Part shown: piece by piece, positions 1 to 6,397 of the stretch
How the letters are laid out: the number at the start of each line of letters is the position of its first letter
Position numbering within the stretch: the first letter of the stretch is position 1
Source: Candidatus Peregrinibacteria bacterium
Lineage (GTDB): Bacteria > Patescibacteriota > Gracilibacteria > UM-FILTER-43-11
Direction: 5' to 3'
Length of the DNA: 9,694 nucleotides
NCBI GenBank assembly: GCA_016927155.1
Contig: JAFGNE010000023.1
Span: 1 to 9,694, forward strand
The notes under the pieces: generated by a model
What the model saw: only the letters and a program-made list of their open reading frames with translations
Told to the model about the DNA's origin: nothing
Databases searched by the model: none
Made by a program: the position numbers and the translations under genes

Positions 1-247
1 GGCCGACCATGACCTGTACAACCCCATCCAGCGCGTCACCGTCCGCCCCATCGGTAACAGGAGCGAGATCGGAAGGGCCGCCAACGACGGTCACCTTTGC
101 GCCTTGTTCCGTATGAATTTTAAGCGTGTACACATCGGCATTGACGCTCTCAGGGACGGAATCCACCGTGGGCGCGCTTAGCGCGAAAACACCGGCGGGA
201 AAGGCAAGCGCGGCGAATAAAATGATGAGGATATTTTTGGTTTTCAT
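1..247 (-). CDS. Secreted protein with signal peptide, N-terminal part (cut by window edge)
   Basis: Reading the minus strand from the ATG at 247-245 gives 82 uninterrupted residues that run off the left edge. Residues 1-22 form a classical Sec signal peptide: positive start (MKTK), hydrophobic core (ILIILFAALAF) and a VFA site before LSAPTVDSVPE. The mature part begins with a short Pro/Ser/Val stretch and continues as YTLKIHTEQGAKVTVVGG, followed by an Asp/Gly/Ala-rich segment. That resembles the start of an Ig-like or carboxypeptidase-regulatory-like beta-sandwich, common in CPR surface proteins, but the fold is inferred from too little sequence to name a family. The gene is divergent from trmD, with 61 bp between the two start codons. 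Function unknown; probably exported or surface-displayed. Confidence 0.72.
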   Translation of the reverse strand, partial: MKTKNILIILFAALAFPAGVFALSAPTVDSVPESVNADVYTLKIHTEQGAKVTVVGGPSDLAPVTDGADGDALDGVVQVMVG

Positions 248-253
248 GTCGGT

Positions 254-282
254 TTGGTTTAACTTAGCTTATATTGTAGTAT
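254..282 (+). promoter_or_regulatory. Putative promoter of trmD
   Basis: TTGGTT (254-259) and TAGTAT (277-282) are separated by 17 bp in the AT-rich gap between the divergent genes. TATAAG at 280-285 is an alternative -10. The first choice predicts a leader of about 20 nt before the ATG at 309. The region is AT-rich, so several hexamers fit and the exact assignment is uncertain. Confidence 0.35.
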
Positions 283-300
283 AAGGTCGCCGAATCACAA
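273..300 (-). promoter_or_regulatory. Putative sigma70-type promoter of the divergent secreted-protein gene
   Basis: On the minus strand, TTGTGA (300-295) and TACAAT (278-273) are separated by 16 bp. They match the -35 and -10 consensus at 4/6 and 5/6. The predicted transcription start near 266 leaves a leader of about 19 nt. The -10 overlaps the proposed -10 of trmD on the other strand, so the two may compete. Found by eye only. Confidence 0.4.
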
Positions 301-308
301 AGCTATTT

Positions 309-959
309 ATGCTTTTCCACATCCTCACCATTTTTCCGGAAATGTTCAAAGGATTCCTGAACGAATCCATTTTGAAGAAAGCGCAGGGCAGCAAGGTGAT
401 CAAAATCCATCTGCACGACATCCGCGACTATTCGGCCAACAAGCACAAGAAAGTGGACGACACGCCGTATGGCGGCGGCGCGGGGATGGTGTTTACGCCG
501 CAACCGCTTTTCGACTGCATCAAAGCCGTGAAAAAACTCGCGCCCAAAGCCCCCGTTGTTTACCTGACGCCTGCCGGCAAAAGGCTGACGCAAACGATGG
601 TGGAAAAGTTGAACAAAAAATTTGAACAACTTATCCTGCTCTGCGGCCATTACGAAGGCATAGACCAGCGAGTGATCGACTCGCTTGTTGATATGGAACT
701 TTCCATCGGCGATTATGTTTTATCGGGCGGCGAACTCGCGGCCATGGTTGTTATCGACGCCGTAAGCCGGCTTGTGCCCGGCGCGCTGGGCAACGATGAA
801 TCCCACCGGGAAGAAACGTTCAGTAAAAAATTAGGGCGCAAAAAGGAATATCCGCATTACACCAAGCCCGCCGAATTCCGCGGGATGAAAGTGCCGGAAG
901 TCCTCCAATCAGGCAACCACGGGGCGATTGAGAAATGGCGAAGAGCGCATTTGCGCTAG
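309..959 (+). CDS. trmD: tRNA (guanine-N1)-methyltransferase TrmD
   Basis: TrmD transfers a methyl group from S-adenosylmethionine to N1 of G37 in tRNAs with G36, which prevents +1 frameshifting. It is a SPOUT-class, trefoil-knot dimer in the cytoplasm. The 216 residues carry the family motifs in order: ILTIFPEMF (5-13), DDTPYGGGAGM (50-60), YLTPAGK (85-91), LCGHYEGIDQRV (111-122, knot/SAM region) and SIGDYVLSGGEL (132-143). DAVSRLVPGALGN follows, then the interdomain linker and the C-terminal tRNA-binding part with YPHYTKPAEFRG and VPEVLQSGNH. The protein is shorter than the E. coli enzyme (about 255 aa) because the C-terminus stops soon after the SGNH segment. The ATG at 309 gives the usual N-terminus; no Shine-Dalgarno precedes it. 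The usual partners rimM, rpsP and rplS are not adjacent here. The TAG stop lies inside a GGG-repeat array. Confidence 0.97.
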   Translation: MLFHILTIFPEMFKGFLNESILKKAQGSKVIKIHLHDIRDYSANKHKKVDDTPYGGGAGMVFTPQPLFDCIKAVKKLAPKAPVVYLTPAGKRLTQTMVEKLNKKFEQLILLCGHYEGIDQRVIDSLVDMELSIGDYVLSGGELAAMVVIDAVSRLVPGALGNDESHREETFSKKLGRKKEYPHYTKPAEFRGMKVPEVLQSGNHGAIEKWRRAHLR

Positions 960-1008
960 GGACTAGGGCAAGGGATTGGAATTTTCCCTTTGCCCAGCCC
1001 CTTGCCCT
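956..1008. repeat. Inverted GGG-array with 10-bp perfect arms
   Basis: The segment starts at the trmD stop and contains G-tracts every 6-7 nt on the plus strand (959-961, 966-968, 972-974, then GG at 978-979). C-tracts then follow at 986-988, 993-995, 998-1001 and 1005-1007. AGGGCAAGGG (965-974) is perfectly complementary to CCCTTGCCCT (999-1008), with a 24-nt loop; CCCTTTGCCC (986-995) could pair with the same 5' arm with one bulge. The minus strand of 986-1007 fits the canonical G-quadruplex pattern of four G-tracts of at least three with loops of 2-4 nt. No T-tract follows the stem, so it is not a textbook intrinsic terminator. Confidence 0.7.
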
Positions 1009-1034
1009 GAAAAATTAGAATAAATTTTTTATAC

Positions 1035-1319
1035 ATGAACAATTATTTTATTCAAATATCAGCGCTTTTAAAAGCCAAATCCCTTCTTTATATCCGCGTG
1101 AAGGTTTTGCCCAAGTCACCCAAAAACGAGATCGCGGAAATCATGGAAGACGGCACTTATAAAATCCGTGTCGCGGCGCCGGCCGAAAAGGGCAAGGCGA
1201 ACGCGGAACTTTGCAAATTCCTTAAAAAAACGCTTGGCGCCGAAGCCTCGATCGTAAGCGGGCAGACGGACAGGATGAAATTGGTCAGGCTGGCCATTCA
1301 AAGCCGCACGCAGCACTGA
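1035..1319 (+). CDS. DUF167/YggU family protein
   Basis: A 94-residue protein of the DUF167 (YggU) family, a small alpha/beta domain of unknown biochemical role found across bacteria, archaea and eukaryotes. The signature lies in residues 19-88: YIRVKVLPKSPKNEI (family: RVxPxaxxxxI), then KIRVAAPAEKGKANAEL (44-59), with the conserved GKAN core, and SIVSGQTDRMKLVRL (72-86). About 18 residues precede the domain, ending in KSLLYIRV. I chose the ATG at 1035 because no other ATG lies between it and the domain and the extension is amphipathic; a later non-ATG start cannot be excluded. No Shine-Dalgarno is present. The gene sits between two related GGG-rich repeats and may be read with trmD, 75 nt upstream. 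Confidence 0.85.
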   Translation: MNNYFIQISALLKAKSLLYIRVKVLPKSPKNEIAEIMEDGTYKIRVAAPAEKGKANAELCKFLKKTLGAEASIVSGQTDRMKLVRLAIQSRTQH

Positions 1320-1343
1320 AGAAACGCAGGCCTGTAAAAATTT

Positions 1344-1373
1344 CCCCCTTGCCTTAGCCTCTTGCCCTTTCCC
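1344..1373. repeat. Second GGG-rich short-period array (C-rich on plus strand)
   Basis: The plus strand shows C-tracts at 1344-1348, 1365-1367 and 1371-1373, linked by CTTGCC, TTAGCC and CTTGCCC words. These are the same words as in the 3' half of the array at 986-1008. Here only one orientation is present, so there is no local hairpin. The element lies directly upstream of the -10 of the next gene. Confidence 0.5.
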
Positions 1374-1396
1374 TTAACGAAGTTTTTTGGTATAAT
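1368..1396 (+). promoter_or_regulatory. Extended -10 promoter of the CNNM/CorC-like gene
   Basis: A perfect TATAAT at 1391-1396 is preceded by TGG (1388-1390), giving the extended -10 form TGnTATAAT. The -35 position at a 17-bp spacing reads TTTCCC (1368-1373), which is weak, as is common for extended -10 promoters. Transcription should start near 1403, leaving only about 10 nt before the ATG at 1414. The AAGGA at 1399-1403 would then be mostly outside the mRNA. Confidence 0.65.
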
Positions 1397-1413
1397 ATAA
1401 GGAATAAAAACAA

Positions 1414-2718
1414 ATGGGAATTGAATTCGCGCTGCTTATCGTCCTTATTTTCCTTTCGGGGGCCTTCTCGGCCTCGGAGATCGCCCTTACGGCGCTTGGC
1501 GAAGCCAAAGTGCGCGCTTTTGAAAAAGACGGGAAATTCGCCAGCATGGCCATTGTTTCCCTTAAAAAACAGCCGCAGAAGCTCCTGATCACCATCCTGG
1601 TGGGCAACCAGGTGGCCAATGTGCTGGCCACGGTGACGGCCACCCTGTGGATTGTCAAGACTTTCGGTGAGGGGAACATCAGCCTGGCCACCGTCGTTTT
1701 CACGTTCACCCTCATCATTTTCGGGTCCATCAGCCCCAAAACCGTCGCGCTCCGTTTTCCCGAGGCGATTGCCCGGGGCATGGCCTATCCCCTGCTCGGG
1801 TTTTTGGTCATTTTCCGCCCGGTATCCATTATTTTTGAATGGATCGCCAGGGGAACCTTAAAGCTCCTGAAATCCGACCGGAAGGAATTCATGGCGATGA
1901 CCGCGAGGGAAATAGAAGCCATCCTCGATATCGGCGCCGAAAAAGGGGTGATTGCCGAAGAGGAAGAGGTTTTTATGAAACAGATCCTGAAATTCGGCAA
2001 AACCAAGGTGGAGGAAATCATGACGCTCCTGAAAGACATCGACGCCATTGACATCAAAATGAAAAGGGAGGAGCTGGCCGCTTTTTTCAAGGCGCACGAC
2101 CACACGTTCTTCCCTGTTTACGAGGAAAGCCTGAACAACATCAGGGGTATTATTTCCGTGCACAGCCTGGTGCGCCTGCTTTACCGTGCCCGGCAAAAAG
2201 AACCCCTGCGGAATTTTAAGTTCAGGTCGGCCGTTGTCGTGCCGAAAACCGCGACACTGACTGAACTTTTCAGAGTGCTTAAAGAAAAGCACCGCCGCAT
2301 GATCGTGGTGATTGACGAACACGGGCAAACCATAGGGCTGGTTACCCTGAACGACATCCTTGAGGAAATTATGGGGACAAAAATACAGGTTCCGAATAAA
2401 ACGCCTGAGGCGAAAATAGAGAAAAAAGGCAAGAATTGCTGGGAAGCGGACGGGGAAGTCCCTGTAGCCAAAATCAATGAACAGATGGGGCTTTCGCTTG
2501 ATTTTCCCGAACACAACGTCATCAGCCTGGTGGTCCTGGAAAAGCTCAGGCGTTTTCCCGAAATCGGCGAAAAAGTGCAGATAGACGGCGCGGAAATAGA
2601 AATCAAAAGGGTCGAAAAAAACGTGATCAAAAAAGTGGTGATCAGGAAAAAGAAAGAGGCTCCGGAAAAAAAGCCGGACGCGCAAAAACCGAAACCCGCC
2701 GCCCGGCCGGAAAAATAA
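1414..2718 (+). CDS. CNNM/CorC (HlyC/CorC) family membrane protein with CBS pair
   Basis: A 434-residue inner-membrane protein with the CNNM/CorC architecture: an N-terminal DUF21 transmembrane domain (about 1-150; helices near 4-22, 56-80, 90-108 and 122-142), a CBS-domain pair (about 200-322) and a CorC_HlyC C-terminal domain (about 338-402). The family is linked to Mg2+ efflux or homeostasis. Motifs seen are SGAFSASEIALTAL (15-28), GNQVANVLA (64-72), FPVYEESLNNIRGIISV (233-249) and VIDEHGQTIGLVTLNDILEEIMG (299-321). Two departures stand out: the DUF21 motif usually read GEIxPK is GSISPK (104-109), and the CBS1 entry usually read IMTPR/IMVPR is IMTLLKD (202-208). A Lys/Pro-rich tail (about 411-434) ends the protein. 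The ATG at 1414 gives the normal short N-terminus. Substrate is not established. Confidence 0.9.
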   Translation: MGIEFALLIVLIFLSGAFSASEIALTALGEAKVRAFEKDGKFASMAIVSLKKQPQKLLITILVGNQVANVLATVTATLWIVKTFGEGNISLATVVFTFTLIIFGSISPKTVALRFPEAIARGMAYPLLGFLVIFRPVSIIFEWIARGTLKLLKSDRKEFMAMTAREIEAILDIGAEKGVIAEEEEVFMKQILKFGKTKVEEIMTLLKDIDAIDIKMKREELAAFFKAHDHTFFPVYEESLNNIRGIISVHSLVRLLYRARQKEPLRNFKFRSAVVVPKTATLTELFRVLKEKHRRMIVVIDEHGQTIGLVTLNDILEEIMGTKIQVPNKTPEAKIEKKGKNCWEADGEVPVAKINEQMGLSLDFPEHNVISLVVLEKLRRFPEIGEKVQIDGAEIEIKRVEKNVIKKVVIRKKKEAPEKKPDAQKPKPAARPEK

Positions 2719-2724
2719 AAAGGC

Positions 2725-2760
2725 GAAGCATGGTCCGCTTCTTTCCGTCCGCTTCTTTTT
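2725..2760 (+). terminator. Possible weak intrinsic terminator with direct repeat
   Basis: GAAGC (2725-2729) can pair with GCTTC (2737-2741) or with the second GCTTC (2751-2755), which is followed by a T-run (2756-2761). The 12-mer GTCCGCTTCTTT occurs twice, at 2733-2744 and 2747-2758, 14 nt apart. The stem is only 5 bp, so termination is a guess from position and the T-tract. Confidence 0.3.
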
Positions 2761-2762
2761 TC

Positions 2763-2791
2763 TTGTTCCCTCCCTTTTTTCTACGTACAAT
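2763..2791 (+). promoter_or_regulatory. Putative promoter of the serS-ftsH-hsp20-galU block
   Basis: TTGTTC (2763-2768) and TACAAT (2786-2791) are separated by exactly 17 bp; the -10 matches 5/6. The predicted start near 2798 gives a leader of about 19 nt before the serS ATG at 2817, with no Shine-Dalgarno. It lies directly after the possible terminator of the previous gene. Confidence 0.5.
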
Positions 2792-2816
2792 AATTCCTGC
2801 TTCTTATAACCAAACC

Positions 2817-4085
2817 ATGATTGATTTAAGACATCTGCGCGAAAACCGTGAGCTTTACGAGAAAGGCTTTGCCAAAAAGCAGGTGAAGGTGGATGTGGAC
2901 GCGCTGCTCACGCTGGATGAAAAATACCGCGCGGAACTTACGGCCGTCGAAGAAAAACGCGCTAAAAGGAATGAAGTGAGCAAGCTTATCCCCACGCTTG
3001 CCCCGGAAAAGAAAAAAATAAGCATCGAAGAGATGAAAAAACTCGGCGATGACCTTGCGAAAGCCGAAGAAAATTTGAACAAATTATTTATTCAATTAAA
3101 AGAAATACAAGACGGCGTGCCCAATATCCCGCACGAGAGCGTCCCCGAAGGCGAAGACGAGACTAAAAACGCGGTCGTGCGGAAAGTCGGAAAAGTCCCG
3201 GAATTCAAATTCAAACCGCGCGACCATATAGAACTGGGAAAGCTGCTTGACCTCATCGACATTGAAACAGGCACCCAGGTGAGCGGCGCAAGATTTTATT
3301 ATCTTAAAAACGAGGCGGTGCTTTTGGAATTCGCGCTCGTCAACTGGCTGATGCACAAGTACGCGAAAAAAGGCTTCACACCCGTCACGGTGCCTATGCT
3401 GGTAAAAGAACGCATGATGTATGCCACCGGCTTTTTCCCCGCGGACAAAAACGAGATCTACCACGTGAACCCGAACGAGGACGATTTGTATCTGGTGGGC
3501 ACTTCGGAAGTGCCGCTTGCCGGCCTGCATATGTTTTCGTCCGTCGCCGAAGAGAAGCTGCCGCGCCGTTATATCGGTTTTTCCGGCTGTTTCCGGCGTG
3601 AGGCAGGCAGTTACGGCAAGGACACGAAAGGCATCCTGCGCGTGCACCAGTTCGACAAAATGGAAATGTTCTCCTTCTGCCATCCGGAAAAATCGTGGGA
3701 GGAACATGATTTCCTTCTCAGCATCGAAGAGGAAAACCTGCAGGACCTCGGTATCCCCTACCAGGTAGTAAACATCTGCGGCGGGGATTTGGGCGCGCCG
3801 GCCGCCAAAAAATACGACTGTGAGGCGTGGATCCCCACCCAGGGCAAGTACCGCGAACTCACATCGTGCAGTAACTGCACCGACTTCCAGGCGCGCCGCG
3901 GAAACATTAAGTACAAAGGCGAAAAAGGCGCGCAGATCCTGCACACTTTAAACGGCACGGCGATGGCCAGCACGCGCACGATCATCGCGATCCTCGAAAA
4001 CTTCCAGCAGGAGGACGGCAGCGTGAAAATACCTGAAGTGCTGCACCCTTATTTGCCCGGAATCACTGAAATTAAACCCAAATAA
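2817..4085 (+). CDS. serS: Seryl-tRNA synthetase
   Basis: A class II aminoacyl-tRNA synthetase that activates serine with ATP and charges tRNA-Ser; cytoplasmic homodimer. The 422 residues match the usual length (E. coli 430). The N-terminal half (about 1-105) starts MIDLRHLRENRELYEKGF and forms the long antiparallel coiled coil that contacts the tRNA. The catalytic domain shows GTSEVPL (228-234), motif 2 with FRREAGSYGKDTKG and VHQFDKMEMF (from 259), the TSCSNCTDFQARR segment, and motif 3 with LNGTAMASTRT (378-388) and ENFQQEDG. An in-frame extension up to 2730 is rejected because it would cross the proposed promoter and add 29 hydrophobic, non-conserved residues. The ATG is in the context AACCATG, without Shine-Dalgarno. 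ftsH begins 2 nt after the stop. Confidence 0.98.
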   Translation: MIDLRHLRENRELYEKGFAKKQVKVDVDALLTLDEKYRAELTAVEEKRAKRNEVSKLIPTLAPEKKKISIEEMKKLGDDLAKAEENLNKLFIQLKEIQDGVPNIPHESVPEGEDETKNAVVRKVGKVPEFKFKPRDHIELGKLLDLIDIETGTQVSGARFYYLKNEAVLLEFALVNWLMHKYAKKGFTPVTVPMLVKERMMYATGFFPADKNEIYHVNPNEDDLYLVGTSEVPLAGLHMFSSVAEEKLPRRYIGFSGCFRREAGSYGKDTKGILRVHQFDKMEMFSFCHPEKSWEEHDFLLSIEEENLQDLGIPYQVVNICGGDLGAPAAKKYDCEAWIPTQGKYRELTSCSNCTDFQARRGNIKYKGEKGAQILHTLNGTAMASTRTIIAILENFQQEDGSVKIPEVLHPYLPGITEIKPK

Positions 4086-4087
4086 CC

Positions 4088-5977
4088 ATGCAAAACCACC
4101 TTCCCCCACCCAAGTTCGAACCGCCCCAGCGCAATAAGAGTTTTTTATATGTGATTCTTTTTGCGCTGCTTTTGACCGCCGCTTATTATCTGGTGAATCC
4201 CCAGCCTCCCAACGGCGAGACCGCGGCCAAAGAAATGCCCATCAGCCAGCTGACGGCCGATTATGCGAGCGGAAAATTGGAAGCCATTGAAATCAAAGGC
4301 AACAAGCTTTACGCCACAACTTTGGACGGGCAGAAATACATGGCCTATAAAGCCGACGGCGATACCATCGGCACCCTGGGCCTTACCGACCCGAAAAATT
4401 CGACTGCCGTGGCGATCATCAGCACGGAAGCGAGCGCATTCTGGCTGAGCCTGCTTTCCAACTGGCTTCCCATCATCCTCTTCATCGCGCTGATCGTTTT
4501 CATGGCCAAGCAGCTGGGCAAAGGCGCCAGTTCCGCTTTTTCTTTCGGCAAGTCGCAGGCGCGCGTGTACAGCAAGAACGGCAAAAACCGCACCACATTC
4601 AAAGAGGTGGCCGGCATGGAGGAGGCGAAAGACGAACTGGTGGAGGTGGTGGACTTTTTAAAGAACCCCAAAAAATACACCCGAATCGGCGCCAAAATCC
4701 CGCGGGGCGTGCTTCTGATCGGTTCCCCGGGGACGGGCAAAACCCTTTTGGCCCGCGCGGTTGCCGGCGAAGCCAACGTGCCGTTTTTCAGTATTTCCGG
4801 CTCCGAATTCGTGGAGATGTTCGTGGGTGTGGGCGCTTCACGCGTGCGCGACCTTTTCCAGAAAGCGAAACGCAACGCGCCCTGCATCATCTTCATCGAT
4901 GAAATTGACGCGGTCGGCCGCCAGCGCGGGTTCGGCATGGGCGGCGGGCACGATGAGCGCGAGCAGACGCTGAACCAGATCCTTACCGAAATGGACGGTT
5001 TTGAACAGGGCACGAACGTGATCGTGCTGGCCGCCACCAACCGGCCGGATATCCTGGATTACGCCCTCATGCGTCCGGGCCGTTTCGACAGGCGCGTCAC
5101 GATCGACATGCCCAACCTGAAAGAGCGCGAGGAGATCCTGAAAGTGCATGTGCGCGGCAAACAGGTGGAAAAGCAGGTAAAACTGGAGCCCATCGCCCAG
5201 CAAACTCCCGGGTTTTCCGGCGCGGACCTTGAAAACCTCGTGAATGAAGCGGCGATCCTCGCGGCAAAAAACAACCGGCACGCGATCGCCCAGGAAGACC
5301 TTGAAAAATCCATTGAAAAAGTCGGTTTGGGGCCCGAGAAAAAATCCCGCCGGCTCACCAACGAAGAAAAGAAAATCACGGCCTACCATGAAGTGGGCCA
5401 CGCCCTTATCGGCAAACTGCTCCCCCACTGCGACCCGGTGCATAAAGTTTCCATCATTTCGCGCGGGATGGCGCTGGGCGTCACCTGGTTCGTTCCCGAA
5501 GAAGACAAGCACCTGAAATCGGTTTCCAAATTCAAAGACGAGCTTTGCTCGCTGCTGGGCGGCTACATGGCGGAAAAACAAACGTTCGGTGAAGTGACCA
5601 CGGGCGCCAGTTCCGACCTGATGCGTGCCACGGAAATCGCCCGCAGGATGGTCACCGAATACGGCATGAGCGAAGAACTCGGCCCCGTGATCTTCGGCGA
5701 AAAATCCAGCGGCCAGTTCCTCGGCGCCGACTTTGGCATGAGGCCGAATTACAGCGAAGAAGTGGCGGCAAAAATCGACGGGGCCGTCGCCAACCTGATC
5801 AATGAAGCGAAAGAAAAGACCGCCGTGCTGCTTGAGGAAAACAAGGCACTGCTTAAAAAAATCGCCGACGTCCTGCTCAAAAAAGAAGTGCTTAACAAAG
5901 AGGAATTTGACAAATTCTTTCCCAAAAAGAAAAAAATTCTGGTAACATCAAGCCATGAAGACACTCTTCATCCATAG
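4088..5977 (+). CDS. ftsH: ATP-dependent zinc metalloprotease FtsH
   Basis: Membrane-anchored AAA+ protease that extracts and degrades damaged membrane proteins and selected cytosolic regulators; it works as a hexamer facing the cytoplasm. In the 629 residues I see TM1 (about 18-37), a small extracytoplasmic domain, TM2 (about 118-142), Walker A GSPGTGKT (212-219; most FtsH read GPPGTGKT), the pore loop FVGVG, Walker B IIFIDEID (267-274), and the second region of homology ending MRPGRFDRR. The protease domain follows, with zinc motif HEVGH (434-438) and the third ligand Asp510 in TTGASSDL. All catalytic residues are present, so the enzyme should be active. The usual GGRxAEE stretch is GGYMAEK here. 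The tail ends in a lysine-rich patch. The gene follows serS by 2 nt and its last 23 nt overlap hsp20. Confidence 0.98.
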   Translation: MQNHLPPPKFEPPQRNKSFLYVILFALLLTAAYYLVNPQPPNGETAAKEMPISQLTADYASGKLEAIEIKGNKLYATTLDGQKYMAYKADGDTIGTLGLTDPKNSTAVAIISTEASAFWLSLLSNWLPIILFIALIVFMAKQLGKGASSAFSFGKSQARVYSKNGKNRTTFKEVAGMEEAKDELVEVVDFLKNPKKYTRIGAKIPRGVLLIGSPGTGKTLLARAVAGEANVPFFSISGSEFVEMFVGVGASRVRDLFQKAKRNAPCIIFIDEIDAVGRQRGFGMGGGHDEREQTLNQILTEMDGFEQGTNVIVLAATNRPDILDYALMRPGRFDRRVTIDMPNLKEREEILKVHVRGKQVEKQVKLEPIAQQTPGFSGADLENLVNEAAILAAKNNRHAIAQEDLEKSIEKVGLGPEKKSRRLTNEEKKITAYHEVGHALIGKLLPHCDPVHKVSIISRGMALGVTWFVPEEDKHLKSVSKFKDELCSLLGGYMAEKQTFGEVTTGASSDLMRATEIARRMVTEYGMSEELGPVIFGEKSSGQFLGADFGMRPNYSEEVAAKIDGAVANLINEAKEKTAVLLEENKALLKKIADVLLKKEVLNKEEFDKFFPKKKKILVTSSHEDTLHP

Positions 5978-6395
5978 GTCCGCGACAGCCCCCATTAAAG
6001 CCTCCAGGGATTTTGAAAAGGTTGAACTTAAAGAACCCGGCGACGTCCCGTCCGGCTTCGGGCAGCTGCCGATTGATATTCTGGAAAACCAGACGGAAAT
6101 CCTTATCATCGCGCCGCTTGCCGGAGTGGACTTTTCTGAAGCGGAAGTCGTCATCAACAATGATGTGCTGACCATCCGCGGCCGCCGCGAAATGGACGAA
6201 GACATGATGGGCTTCAAGAAAAAAGATTATTTCCTGCAGGAATGTTTTTGGGGTGAATTTTCCCGTTCCGTCATCCTCCCCCCCAACGCCGACTCCCAGG
6301 TGATTGAGGCCACTCAAAACAACCACATCCTGTACATCCGGATACCCAAGAGGAACACGGTGCAGATGAGGATCGTAAAAATTAAATCCCGATAA
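5955..6395 (+). CDS. Small heat-shock protein, Hsp20/alpha-crystallin family
   Basis: An ATP-independent holdase chaperone of 146 residues. The alpha-crystallin domain spans about 38-132: it opens LPIDILENQTEILIIAPLAGV (typical of the first strands), continues VINNDVLTIRGRRE (67-80), EFSRSVILPPNAD (101-113) and ends HILYIRIPKR (124-133), equivalent to the usual GVLxIxxPK. The C-terminal I/V-x-I/V anchoring motif that docks on neighbouring subunits is present as VKI (141-143). The ATG at 5955 is the only sensible start and lies inside the end of ftsH, giving a 23-nt overlap in a different frame. That suggests translational coupling of a membrane protease and a holdase. galU follows after 2 nt. 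No CIRCE-like operator is visible upstream. Confidence 0.93.
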   Translation: MKTLFIHRSATAPIKASRDFEKVELKEPGDVPSGFGQLPIDILENQTEILIIAPLAGVDFSEAEVVINNDVLTIRGRREMDEDMMGFKKKDYFLQECFWGEFSRSVILPPNADSQVIEATQNNHILYIRIPKRNTVQMRIVKIKSR

Positions 6396-6397
6396 TC

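Noticed and set aside
1317..1340. UGA as glycine (Gracilibacteria code)
   Set aside because: No in-frame UGA interrupts any gene, and DUF167, galU, TPR and ftsX all end at UGA exactly where the family ends.
1858..2790. 310-residue open frame on the minus strand
   Set aside because: It lies antisense to the CNNM/CorC-like gene, is rich in Phe, Arg and His as expected from a reversed reading frame, and has no recognisable domain.
2730..2816. Upstream in-frame start giving a 451-residue SerS
   Set aside because: The extra 29 residues are not SerS-like and cover the proposed promoter; MIDLRHLREN is the normal N-terminus.
3096..3944. 282-residue open frame on the minus strand
   Set aside because: Fully antisense to the conserved serS catalytic domain; a by-product of its codon use.
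4838..5581. 247-residue open frame on the minus strand
   Set aside because: Antisense to the ftsH AAA+ domain, Phe/His-rich, with no family resemblance.
5907..5948. Perfect TTGACA (5907-5912) with TGGTAACAT (5940-5948) as an hsp20 promoter
   Set aside because: The spacing is 30 bp, too long, and the TTGACA is simply Phe-Asp-Lys coding sequence in ftsH.
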